Both the position numbers and the translations under genes were made by a program. DNA of 60,535 bases from an uncultured Ruminobacter sp. GTDB lineage: Bacteria; Pseudomonadota; Gammaproteobacteria; Enterobacterales; Succinivibrionaceae. The notes below the pieces were generated by a model, which saw only the letters and a list, made by a program, of their open reading frames with translations, had not been told where the DNA came from and did no database searches. Below are positions 36,547-45,369 of this stretch, in pieces; position 1 is the stretch's first letter; every line of letters begins with the position of its first letter. Location of the stretch: the NCBI GenBank assembly GCA_902776415.1, contig CACYPY010000019.1:1-60535 (forward strand). The letters run 5' to 3'.

Positions 36547-39500
36547 ATGACCAAAGACCCGATTATTTCAGACGATACCGAAAACACTGCCGAAAACTCT
36601 TCGGAGAACACCTCCGCATCTCCGGAAATCCTGAACTGGAGACAATATGTTTCCCCCCGGGATCTTGCACTTGCCGAAGACTATTATGCAGTGGGAAATA
36701 TTTTCTGCGACTATCATCCGGACAGTGATCAGGGAATCCGGGTTCCCATTAATATTACCGGAGAGATTTACTCCCCCGGTGCCAGACAATACAAATCTGT
36801 TTCCTGCAGTATTCAAAACCTGCCTCGCAATACCGATTTCAGTATCACCATGGCTTATTTAACCTGTGATCTCAAAACTCACAGATACCTGCCAGGCGGC
36901 ACCCCTTCCAAATTTGTCATTTGTTCTCACATCGCCGCTCTTCTCCTGACGTATGAAAAAGAGCATGGGCCGATTATGCTCCCCAAGGGGCCTCTCGGAG
37001 ACCGCAAGCAGATTCTGGAAGACATGGTGAAAAGCATTACGGAAAACAACCTGGAATTTCTGAATATCGGATTTGACAGGATAGTAGCCGCGTATGAGCT
37101 TGACTGCTTCCGGAACCTGGATACCACGGGAATGAGCTATTACAATATCCCGGGATATCTGAGAAGCAATTTCACCACCGCCTTTATTGCCCATTCCGTG
37201 GCAGAAATTCTGAAACAGGAACAGCCTGCAATCGAGCCAAGAAAATCCTCTGTGGAATATGTAAAAACAAAGTCCGGCACCGTCCTCAGGGCAAAGCTTG
37301 CCTTTGTATTCTCCGCCTCCGGATATTTCTGGAAAAACCTCACTGTCATTATTTCCGAAAAAACCATTACCTGGGAGAATGTTCCGGACATTCTGAATTT
37401 TCTGCCAAAGAGATGCTATAAATCCAGCTTCCTTAATGAAACCCAAATCATTGCTCTTCTCTGGATCTGGAAGTATCTGAACGAGCATCCGGTATTTATC
37501 GATGAGACCGATGACAAGGCCCTGACCTTTATCAGAAACATGCACCGGAACTTCATCGACTACGAAAGCAGGTTTCTGGAAACGGAACCTTCAGAATCCC
37601 CGATCCCCCGCAGCACGGTTACCTTTTTTCCGTATATCATGTTCCGGTGGGACGGCGAAGTCTGGCTTTCTCTCAAGATCAGCATTTCCGGAAATCCGAA
37701 AAAATACATGGTGCGGGATATCTCCACCCTGATCCGGGCCCTGTACGAGAAAAAAACGTACAAGCTTGGAAGCAAAAACTCCATTGATTTCGGCAGAGAC
37801 GTACTGTCGCCGGAATCCCGGAAACTGACGGGGGTTATGCAAAGCTGGTTTCTTACCAGCTACGACCCGCAGGTGCATAACAGATTAAAATACTTTTCCG
37901 ACAACGTGAACTATCTTCCGCTGGGAGGGACCTATCTGGATCGGTTCTGGACCGATATGGAGAACTGCACTGTATTTTCTGACGAAGATCTGGAAAATCC
38001 TCTTGCCATCGGGCACGTGCCGATAACAATCCCCGTAAACATTTCCGAAAAGATGATTAATAACCGGGTTTCCAGCATCATCGTATCCGGCAATACTCCG
38101 AATATCATCAGAGGGGCGGAGCACCTGTACTGCCGGATATCCGACTGCCTGAGCCGGCTGGATCCCGAGGAACGGAAGCAGCTTGACCTGTTTTCCGCAG
38201 TTATGGATAAGGACGGTAATTTCAGGTTTTCCGTAGGCATCAGAGGACTTAACGATTTCTGGCACCGGGTACTGCCGGTACTGCAGGAATCGCCCTGCAT
38301 TCAGATCACCGACAATACCGAAAAGGTAACTGAAGTGCTGCTGCCCAAGCCGGAATTCACCTTCTACCTCGATATCGAGGAAAAAAGAAAGTATGACAAT
38401 CTGGTGCTCTATGCCGATGTGGCCTACGGAGAGCAGGTTTTTCATCTGGGCGGCCCGAAAAAGAAGGATCACGCGAAGAACTCCTCCGTCATTGACATTT
38501 CCGATCTGAACCCCGCGGACACGGCTCAGCGGGATATAGTTTACGAAAACAGCATCATCGCCATCCTGGATTCCGTCTTCTCGGAACGCCGGGAGACCGA
38601 AGTCAAAAGACCGGGGGATCCGGTACGCTACTTCTGGTTTCAGCAGATGGATGATGAAAACCTGTTCCAGTTTCTCAGGCAGCGGATCGGGGAACTCGAA
38701 TATTACGGCACGGTCAAGGGCTCTGCCGGCTTTAACCGCATCAGAATAACCAGAATCAATGATGTGCGGGTCGGGATTTCGGTATCCGGCGGGCTTCTCG
38801 GCTTTGACGTCACCTCCCGGAACCTAAGCGGCGAGGAACTGGCGGATATCATGACCAGCTACTCCCTGAAAAAACGCTGGCACCGCCTGAAATCCGGAGC
38901 GTTCGTGGATCTGACCACCAGCCAGGAAATCCGGGAAATTGCCGAAATGCTGGAAAAGCTCAATGTTCTTCCCGCCGACGTCATTCTGAAGAAAAACAAA
39001 ATTCCGCTTTTCCGGGCCCTGTATCTTGATAAGCTCATGGCGGAGCATGAAAGCCTTTCCGTCAACCGGGATCAGACCTTCCGGCAGCTTGTCAGGAATT
39101 TCAGCTCCATCAGGGATTCCGACTACGACCCTCCGGAAGCGCTTCGGGAAATCATGAGAGAGTACCAGGTTTTCGGGTTCAAATGGCTCAGCACGATAAA
39201 GAATTCCGGATTCGGCGGCATTCTGGCTGATGACATGGGACTCGGGAAAACCCTGCAAATGATCTCCCTGCTTCTGGCAGACAAACTGGAACGGAACAAA
39301 AATCCCGCAAACGTGGTCATTGACACTGTCTCGGAAACCGTGGCGATAACCGAACCCGATACTGCGGTAATTCCGGCTGACGGCGCCGCGGCATCATGGC
39401 AGGAATCCGGAAATAACGTGTCCCCGGATACCGCTGCCATTCCGGACTCCGGATCAGTCCCGCTCCGCAGGGGGCACACCCTGGTGGTGGCACCGGCCTC

Positions 39501-40710
39501 GCTGGTTTACAACTGGACCGAGGAAATAAAGCGCTTCGCCCCGGAACTCTCCGCGGTGCCGCTTACCGCCACGGCCGCCAAAAGAAAGGCCGCACTCCTG
39601 GAATCGGAAAAAACCGATATCTTTGTTATCTCCTACGATCTCCTGAGCCGGGATCTGCCTCTGGTCCGGGAAATCGCCTTTGAATATCTCATCATTGACG
39701 AAGCCCAGTACATCAAAAATCCGCGATCCGGATATGCCCGATCCGTCAAGTCCATAACGGCCAAAACACGTTTTGCGCTCACCGGAACCCCGATTGAAAA
39801 CCGGCTTTCCGAACTCTGGAGCATTTTTGACTTCATCATGCCGGGATTTCTGTACTCCTACACCGAATTCCAGGGTAAATTCGAGGATCTTATTACCCGG
39901 GATCAGGATCCGGAGGCTACCGAAAAGCTCCGGGCCATGACCTCGCCGTTCATTCTGCGCCGGAAAAAGAGCGACGTCCTGAAAAATCTCCCCGGCAAGA
40001 TGGAAGAGGTCTTCTATACCAAAATCTCCGGAGAACAGCAGAAGCTCTACGACGCCCAGGTATTAAAGATGAAGCAGACCATCAGTATCTGTTCCGGCAG
40101 CACCAGAGGCGAGGACAAGATAAAGATTATCGCCGAGCTGATGCGCATAAGACAGCTGTGCTGCGATCCCTCTCTCGTGTACTCCAACTACACCGGGGGA
40201 AGCTCCAAGAAGGATGCCTGTCTGGAGCTTATTGAAAGTGCCATTGACGGCGGCCACCGCATTCTTCTGTTCTCGCAGTTCACCTCCATGCTGGATATCC
40301 TCAAAAAGGAACTGAATGCCCGTAATATCTCATTCTATGAAATCACCGGTGCCACCTCCAAGGAAAAGAGAATTGAGCTGGTTCGCAACTTCAATGCCGG
40401 CACCACTCCGCTGTTCCTGATTTCCCTCAAGGCCGGCGGCACCGGGCTGAACCTTACCGGGGCGGATACGGTGATTCACTACGACCCGTGGTGGAATCTG
40501 GCGGCCATGAATCAGGCCACCGACCGGGCACACCGCATCGGACAGACCAAAGTGGTAACGGAATACAAGCTCATAATGAAGGACACCATTGAAGAAAAGA
40601 TTCTTCAGCTTCAGGAAACCAAGAAGGATCTGGCGGACTCAATACTTGAGGGCACCGCCACTTCGCTGATGAGCCTGAGTCCGGACGAGCTTATGGATCT
40701 CCTGTCCTGA
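36547..40710 (+). CDS. SNF2-family helicase with SWIM-like zinc finger
   Basis: 1387 residues. Near residue 100-130 is a SWIM-like cluster (Cys...CDLKTH...ICSHIAALLL), then ~700 residues of helicase-associated region. The SNF2 core holds motif I DDMGLGKT near 895, DEAQ near 1048, LTGTPIENRL and DRAHRIGQ near 1323. Between motif I and Ia lies a ~65-residue Ala/Thr/Pro-rich insert (VSETVAITEPDT...). Such proteins are common in Firmicutes and some Proteobacteria and act on DNA-protein complexes; none has an established role in lipid transport. It lies inside the mla locus, so I read it as an insertion, possibly transferred. No adjacent methylase, nuclease or defence partner is seen. Confidence 0.92.
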   Translation: MTKDPIISDDTENTAENSSENTSASPEILNWRQYVSPRDLALAEDYYAVGNIFCDYHPDSDQGIRVPINITGEIYSPGARQYKSVSCSIQNLPRNTDFSITMAYLTCDLKTHRYLPGGTPSKFVICSHIAALLLTYEKEHGPIMLPKGPLGDRKQILEDMVKSITENNLEFLNIGFDRIVAAYELDCFRNLDTTGMSYYNIPGYLRSNFTTAFIAHSVAEILKQEQPAIEPRKSSVEYVKTKSGTVLRAKLAFVFSASGYFWKNLTVIISEKTITWENVPDILNFLPKRCYKSSFLNETQIIALLWIWKYLNEHPVFIDETDDKALTFIRNMHRNFIDYESRFLETEPSESPIPRSTVTFFPYIMFRWDGEVWLSLKISISGNPKKYMVRDISTLIRALYEKKTYKLGSKNSIDFGRDVLSPESRKLTGVMQSWFLTSYDPQVHNRLKYFSDNVNYLPLGGTYLDRFWTDMENCTVFSDEDLENPLAIGHVPITIPVNISEKMINNRVSSIIVSGNTPNIIRGAEHLYCRISDCLSRLDPEERKQLDLFSAVMDKDGNFRFSVGIRGLNDFWHRVLPVLQESPCIQITDNTEKVTEVLLPKPEFTFYLDIEEKRKYDNLVLYADVAYGEQVFHLGGPKKKDHAKNSSVIDISDLNPADTAQRDIVYENSIIAILDSVFSERRETEVKRPGDPVRYFWFQQMDDENLFQFLRQRIGELEYYGTVKGSAGFNRIRITRINDVRVGISVSGGLLGFDVTSRNLSGEELADIMTSYSLKKRWHRLKSGAFVDLTTSQEIREIAEMLEKLNVLPADVILKKNKIPLFRALYLDKLMAEHESLSVNRDQTFRQLVRNFSSIRDSDYDPPEALREIMREYQVFGFKWLSTIKNSGFGGILADDMGLGKTLQMISLLLADKLERNKNPANVVIDTVSETVAITEPDTAVIPADGAAASWQESGNNVSPDTAAIPDSGSVPLRRGHTLVVAPASLVYNWTEEIKRFAPELSAVPLTATAAKRKAALLESEKTDIFVISYDLLSRDLPLVREIAFEYLIIDEAQYIKNPRSGYARSVKSITAKTRFALTGTPIENRLSELWSIFDFIMPGFLYSYTEFQGKFEDLITRDQDPEATEKLRAMTSPFILRRKKSDVLKNLPGKMEEVFYTKISGEQQKLYDAQVLKMKQTISICSGSTRGEDKIKIIAELMRIRQLCCDPSLVYSNYTGGSSKKDACLELIESAIDGGHRILLFSQFTSMLDILKKELNARNISFYEITGATSKEKRIELVRNFNAGTTPLFLISLKAGGTGLNLTGADTVIHYDPWWNLAAMNQATDRAHRIGQTKVVTEYKLIMKDTIEEKILQLQETKKDLADSILEGTATSLMSLSPDELMDLLS

Positions 40711-40717
40711 TAAAACA

Positions 40718-40748
40718 GGAAAGAAAGAAAGAAAGGAAAGGAAGGAAA
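40718..40748. repeat. purine-only low-complexity tract
   Basis: A 31-base run of GAAA/GGAAA units directly after the SNF2 stop, followed by GTAAG repeats to about 40768. No gene fits here; 40749-40912 is otherwise featureless. Confidence 0.8.
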
Positions 40749-40912
40749 CGTAAGGTAAGGTAAAAGGACTAAAAACTGCGGGATTCCAGGGAGTTTCGGA
40801 TGGAGGCCTGGCAAACGGAATAACCGTGTGCCCTGCCGGAAAATCCGACTCTCTGAAAAAAAATCACAATTTGTAAAACAAAATCCCCAAAAAGCTGTCA
40901 AAATAGTACCGT

Positions 40913-40941
40913 CTGACAGCAGATGGCTCTACACATATATT
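40913..40941 (+). promoter_or_regulatory. candidate mlaC promoter
   Basis: CTGACA, a 17-base spacer and TATATT (both hexamers 5 of 6). The predicted start would be only about 7 bases before the ribosome binding site of mlaC, so the distance is tight and the call tentative. Confidence 0.4.
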
Positions 40942-40954
40942 CCAGGGAAGAAAC

Positions 40955-41614
40955 ATGATATTCAATTCAATCAAAAAGCTGGCTTCTGTATTTATGGTGG
41001 CAACTGCCGTTGCCTTTACCGTTCCTGTCACCGTGTCGGGGACTGCCGAAGCCGCCGAGCAGCAGGTTGACACCACAAACCCCTACACCATGATGAAGGT
41101 GCTGGCCGACAACGTATTCCAGGACCTCAAAAACACCACCCCGCCCATGACTACTGAAAAGGCCCGTGCCATTATCACCAGGGATCTTTTGCCTTATATT
41201 GACAACAAGTACTCCTCCTTCAAGGTTATCGGAAGCAACCTTAAAAACACCACCAAGGAAGAAAGAGAGGCATTCACCAACTCTTTCACCAACTACATTG
41301 TGGCCACCTATGCCGACGCTCTCAAAAAGTACACCAACCAGACCATCAGGGTACAGGATCCGGAGCCGATCACCGACAAGATTACCTCCGTCAAGGTTAC
41401 CATCTCCGCTCCCGGCGCTGAAGACGTGGAAGTGATCTTCAAGATGCGCCTTAATCCCAAGAACGGCACCTGGAAGGCTTATGACATGGTGGCTGAAGGA
41501 ATTTCCCTGCTGAGTGCCAAGCAGTCCGAGCTCTCGGGGCTTATCCGCGACAAGGGGATTACCGAAGTGTGCAGGATTCTGGACAGGCATGTTGCCGATA
41601 CCATGAACAAGTAA
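40955..41614 (+). CDS. mlaC: periplasmic phospholipid-binding protein MlaC
   Basis: 219 residues, GGGAAG 4 bases before the ATG. A signal peptide spans ~1-30 (ATAVAFTVPVTVSGTAEA). The mature part has the MlaC pattern: LADNVFQDLKN, ARAIITRDLLPYIDNKYSSFKVIG and the C-terminal WKAYDMVAEGISLLSAKQSELSGLIRDKG. It carries phospholipid between MlaA in the outer membrane and MlaFEDB. Displaced from mlaFED by the SNF2 gene but next to mlaB. Confidence 0.95.
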   Translation: MIFNSIKKLASVFMVATAVAFTVPVTVSGTAEAAEQQVDTTNPYTMMKVLADNVFQDLKNTTPPMTTEKARAIITRDLLPYIDNKYSSFKVIGSNLKNTTKEEREAFTNSFTNYIVATYADALKKYTNQTIRVQDPEPITDKITSVKVTISAPGAEDVEVIFKMRLNPKNGTWKAYDMVAEGISLLSAKQSELSGLIRDKGITEVCRILDRHVADTMNK

Positions 41615-41685
41615 TCACAGGAAGCCGGCAGGTATCAAGCAACTGACACCATCCGGCAAACAAACAGGCGCTTAAGGATATTTCT

Positions 41686-41985
41686 ATGGAAAAGCTTTCT
41701 GGAAAACTGGATCATATCAGCGTGGAGACGCTCTGGGAACAGAAGGACAATCTCTTCAAATCCGGCGAAGCTGATCTCAGCGAGGTTACCGGCGTGGACT
41801 CAGCCGGAGCTGCCTTTCTGGTGCTCTGGGCCAAAAACAGCCCTTCCGGGAAGCTGGCCGTTACCAATATGCCGGAAGATGCCGTAAAGCTGATGCACCT
41901 GTTTCGGACTGAACCTTTGTTTGAGTTCCGGAATGCGAACCGGTCTGAGGCCCCAGAACAGAACATGCCGGAGGAACAGGAGTAG
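41686..41985 (+). CDS. mlaB: STAS-domain protein MlaB
   Basis: 99 residues, AAGGA 8 bases upstream. A STAS domain (ADLSEVTGVDSAGAAFLVLW, MPEDAVKLMHLF), as expected of MlaB, which binds and stabilises MlaF in the cytoplasm. Slightly extended, acidic C-terminus (APEQNMPEEQE). It ends the mlaCB unit and is followed by a strong terminator. Confidence 0.85.
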   Translation: MEKLSGKLDHISVETLWEQKDNLFKSGEADLSEVTGVDSAGAAFLVLWAKNSPSGKLAVTNMPEDAVKLMHLFRTEPLFEFRNANRSEAPEQNMPEEQE

Positions 41986-42014
41986 TAGCCTGTCCTGTCG
42001 TCAAAAATGGCACA

Positions 42015-42055
42015 AAAAGCCCTGCAGAGGTGAAAAAGCCCTTTGCAGGGCTTTT
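42015..42055 (+). terminator. terminator after mlaB
   Basis: AAAAGCCCTGCA (42015-42026) pairs with TGCAGGGCTTTT (42044-42055), with a 17-base loop and T-rich 3' end. The rest of 41986-42342 holds only the inverted repeat at 42264-42293. Confidence 0.85.
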
Positions 42056-42263
42056 GTTTCATGAACTCGCTTGCAGCAGACAAGCCGGACTTTCGCATTT
42101 TCTGACGGAGAGCCTGAACACTTCCCGGAACCTCCCGGTTCGGGTAAAGACTTCTCCTGTGCTACTGTCGCACCCTCCCAGATGAATCAGCAGGGGCAGA
42201 CTGTCTATTTACACGGTCCTTCCGAAAAACGAGGACGTGACGGGATGCCATCTCAGGATCTCC

Positions 42264-42293
42264 ATGTTAAAGAACCTGATTGTTCTTTAACAT
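42264..42293. repeat. 12-bp perfect inverted repeat
   Basis: ATGTTAAAGAAC, loop CTGATT, GTTCTTTAACAT. It lies 50 bases after the stop of the acetyltransferase gene on the minus strand. There is no T tract in either direction, so it may be an operator or a Rho-independent end of poor quality. Confidence 0.75.
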
Positions 42294-42342
42294 CTTAATT
42301 GAATATCCCCGCATCCGTTCATCCCGGGGGAGCAGTATCATT

Positions 42343-42966
42343 TTATCCGAATATCTGACCGGGAAGCTTCAGCCGCTCCTTTGACGGAAAACTCCTGTCA
42401 AATTCCAGCACGTCGGCCTCATCCACATAGTACGCCTGCGGCGTCTGGTACACTCCGGTAACCCGGTCAAGATATCCCGGAGTAAGTTCACGGCAGAGGA
42501 AAAACGAAGAATCAGCATCCTCGGGAAGATCGTGATACCGGATCCCGAAATCCCGGGCATAACCAAAGCCGCATTTTCCGTAAAAACCGATATTCCCCTC
42601 AAACAGCACCGCGCCGAACTTCATGGCAGCAGCCTTCTCAAGGGTAAAGTCCAGGAGCTTTTTGCCATACCCCGTTCTCTGAAGCTCCGGGGAGATGCAG
42701 ATGGGGCCCATGGTAAGCACCGGAACGTCCTCTCCCGAATCCGCATTGATAACGGTCTTCATAAATACGTTCTGACCGATGATTTTTCCACTCAGTTCCA
42801 TCACATAGTCCAGTTCCTTCACAAAGGCAGGATCATCCCTGAGTACATGGATGACATAATGCTCGAAGGCTCCGGGACGGTAGACGTTCCAGAAGGCTTC
42901 GCGAATCAGATTTTCGGTTGTCCGGTAATCATCTTCTCTTTCCGGACGGATAGTGATGTTTTCCAT
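42343..42966 (-). CDS. GNAT-family N-acetyltransferase
   Basis: 207 residues, AGAGG 8 bases before the ATG. The acetyl-CoA motif A region is GPICISPELQRTGYGKKLLDFTLEKA (about 88-113), followed by ALFEGNIGFYGKCGFGYARDFG, typical of GNATs. The first 60 residues (PEREDDYRTTENLIREAFW) also fit. The substrate is unknown; similar proteins in gut bacteria are annotated only as GNAT. Followed on the minus strand by a long inverted repeat. Confidence 0.88.
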   Translation of the reverse strand: MENITIRPEREDDYRTTENLIREAFWNVYRPGAFEHYVIHVLRDDPAFVKELDYVMELSGKIIGQNVFMKTVINADSGEDVPVLTMGPICISPELQRTGYGKKLLDFTLEKAAAMKFGAVLFEGNIGFYGKCGFGYARDFGIRYHDLPEDADSSFFLCRELTPGYLDRVTGVYQTPQAYYVDEADVLEFDRSFPSKERLKLPGQIFG

Positions 42967-43196
42967 GTCAGGAGCCTCTTAAAATGCATTGCTTTCGGAC
43001 AGGAGTATTGCCTGTCCGGCTTTTCCCGGACTGTTTAAGTCACAGGATTGTTTTTCTTTTGCTCATCCCGGTATCGGAACCGTCCCCTGCGATACCGGCA
43101 GTATCTGATGTGATACCAGGTTCCCAGGAAGGCTTCCCGGACATAAGCCCTGCCCCCGGAATATTCCGGTGTACCGGTCCGGTACCATGCCGGAAC

Positions 43197-44369
43197 TCAG
43201 TACGAAAGCTCTCCCGCAATATAGTGCCGGTGAGCCTCCGGGGGATAAAAGGATGAAAGATCACCCAGACAGTCCAGGTACCACCCCTGCTGCAGAATCG
43301 GGTATTTCTTTTCATAAAGAGGGGCATAGAAAAAGTTCTCCATGAGCCGCTGAGAGTTCAGCACACCCTTGGAGAAGCCGAGCCGGGAACTCCTGTCCTG
43401 GAGAAAGCTGTCCAGTGCCTTTCTGATTTTGCTGTCACAAACATAATTAACAATGTCGTACGTCCGCGGCAGCGGTGGAACATTATTTCGGGCATTGGCC
43501 TCCCGGGCCGTTCTCTGAATCAGGGTGCCATACCGCCGCACAATGGAGTAATGCACCCCGTTCTTGGCATAGACGCTCTGATCAAAAATCCCCGTTCCTG
43601 CCACCAGGGGAACCAGCACGTTATTGCGAATAAAATGCGAAGCGGGGATGTCAGTCTCCCGGCATATCTGATCCCTGAGCACGGTAACTGCCTGAAGCAC
43701 CCGGAGCTGATTCTGGGTAAAACGTCCGGTTTTTCTGATCTTCAGGTACAGGCGGTCCGGAGGGAGAACATTCTCCGGATCCTGGGAATGGGAAAGCGCA
43801 TCCATATGCATCCGGAACCATTTCAGGATTTCAGGCTTCTTCTCCATTTCCTGAATAAGATGATTCATCAGAGGCTCCAGATAGGCCACATCCAAAGCGG
43901 CATACTCCAGCTGTGCTTCGGTAAGGGGTCTTTTGAGCCAGTCTGTTCTGGTTTCGGTCTTTTCCAGGGTAATTCCCAGAGTCTTCTCGATGATGGCAGC
44001 AAGGCCGATGGTATTTCCGTACCCCAGAAAAGCGGCTGCCGCCTGGGTATCAAAGATATTCCGGGGGAGGATGCGCGCAAGCCCTTCCCTTCTGGCATGT
44101 TCGGACACGATTTCCAGATCCTCGGAGCTGGCATGGCAGATCATGACGGCATCGGTCATCACGATAAAGGAAAGCAGCTCCGCAAAGTTTACGGCAAAGG
44201 GATCCACCAGAAAGATTTCCCCGTCCGCCGCCATCTGAAACAGTGCCAGTTTCGGAAAAAATGTCACCTCCCGAAAAAACTCCGTGTCAAAGGAGATGAA
44301 CCTGGCCTGTTTTAAGCGCTTCAGCATGTCTTCAAAGCTGGCAGAACTATCTACATAAGTATAATTCAT
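43197..44369 (-). CDS. rnd: ribonuclease D
   Basis: 390 residues. A 3'-5' exoribonuclease that trims tRNA precursors. The DEDD exonuclease residues are in SFDTEF (near 27-31), HASSEDLE and LDVAYL, and one or two HRDC domains follow (TQNQLRVLQAVTVLRDQI). The length fits (E. coli 375). The start ATG has no strong ribosome binding site. Confidence 0.93.
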   Translation of the reverse strand: MNYTYVDSSASFEDMLKRLKQARFISFDTEFFREVTFFPKLALFQMAADGEIFLVDPFAVNFAELLSFIVMTDAVMICHASSEDLEIVSEHARREGLARILPRNIFDTQAAAAFLGYGNTIGLAAIIEKTLGITLEKTETRTDWLKRPLTEAQLEYAALDVAYLEPLMNHLIQEMEKKPEILKWFRMHMDALSHSQDPENVLPPDRLYLKIRKTGRFTQNQLRVLQAVTVLRDQICRETDIPASHFIRNNVLVPLVAGTGIFDQSVYAKNGVHYSIVRRYGTLIQRTAREANARNNVPPLPRTYDIVNYVCDSKIRKALDSFLQDRSSRLGFSKGVLNSQRLMENFFYAPLYEKKYPILQQGWYLDCLGDLSSFYPPEAHRHYIAGELSY

Positions 44370-44595
44370 TGCTGTTTTCGAATTATTATTTTCACTTCTA
44401 ATTTAATACATCTCAATTAATATACTTTTACTAAAACAACATCAAAAAGTCAATATTTACCGCATCTCACCCCGAAAAAGCCTCCAAACTCCCCGGATTC
44501 CCGCCAAAAACATCCCTCCGCGTCCGTTTTTGACGTACCTGAGCAGCTAAACAGCAGAACCTGTTCAATACGGAAAGTTCGTATCTCCCGGGCAT

Positions 44596-44618
44596 AAAAA
44601 AGCCTGCGCAAAGCAGGC
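44596..44618 (-). terminator. terminator of the pilin gene
   Basis: On the minus strand GCCTGC, loop TTTGC, GCAGGC, then six T. 47 bases after the pilin stop. The remainder of 44370-44595 is AT-rich and presumably holds the rnd promoter. Confidence 0.85.
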
Positions 44619-44664
44619 CTCTTTATCGTATCAGTAACCTTGAAGATACTGCGAAACTGCCGTA

Positions 44665-45189
44665 TTAGCAGCCTTCGGTAACTACGGTTACCTTCGGAGC
44701 TGTGGTGGCAGAAGTGGCAGCCTCATAGAAAATGCCGCACCCCTGACTGGCACTGGTAACCTTGGAGGAACCGGTCTGCCAGATGGCCAGGCCTCCGGTA
44801 GCCACCTGATAGGTCCATTCCTTGGTTGGGGTGGTGCCTTCACTTTCCGCCTCAATGTCAACTGCCCGGAGAATACCTTTGGCAGTGGCAGCCGGACGGC
44901 CATACGCAAGTTCAACGCCCTCGGCACTGTTCTGATCGCAGGTTGCGGTGGCAGCACCTGAATTGCAGATATAAGCCCCGGAAGGAGTCTTGTCCTTGCC
45001 GGCCAGAATCGCCTTGCTGTAGGTCATGCTGATAGAACTCTTCACAGCACCTGCCAGACCATTGGCGGCACTGATGCGGGCATCCTTCTGAAGATCCATG
45101 AACTTGGGAGCAGCAGTCGCTGCGAGAATTCCCAGAATTACAATTACAACTACAAGCTCAATAAGAGTAAAACCACTCTGTCGTTTCAT
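44665..45189 (-). CDS. type IV pilin-like (MSHA/PilA-type) prepilin
   Basis: 174 residues from the ATG at 45189, with GGGA nearby upstream. Class III leader MKRQSG, cleaved by prepilin peptidase, then [24 protein letters not shown], the hallmark hydrophobic N-terminal helix (Glu5 present). A cysteine pair near the C-terminus ([12 protein letters not shown]...VVTEGC) would close the D-loop. A TATAAT lies at 45258-45263 on the minus strand but without a good -35. No pilus assembly genes are in this window, so the assembly system must be elsewhere. Confidence 0.9.
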   Translation of the reverse strand: MKRQSGFTLIELVVVIVILGILAATAAPKFMDLQKDARISAANGLAGAVKSSISMTYSKAILAGKDKTPSGAYICNSGAATATCDQNSAEGVELAYGRPAATAKGILRAVDIEAESEGTTPTKEWTYQVATGGLAIWQTGSSKVTSASQGCGIFYEAATSATTAPKVTVVTEGC

Positions 45190-45369
45190 TTCTTGTCCCA
45201 CCGGATATTATTAAGGTTATGTGTAATTATTGCCCCAATGGGCATCCAATACTCCCGATTATACGACCTAAACCGTTATGGCAGTTAGTGTTTCGCGCTT
45301 TGGATTCACATATTTATGATCCATTTCCAAAAATAATGAAAAAGGTTTCAAAAAAAGATTTCTCTATTA

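Noticed and set aside
40913..40954. Strong promoter call for mlaC
   Set aside because: Hexamers and spacing are good, but the predicted start is too close to the ribosome binding site, so it is listed only as a candidate.
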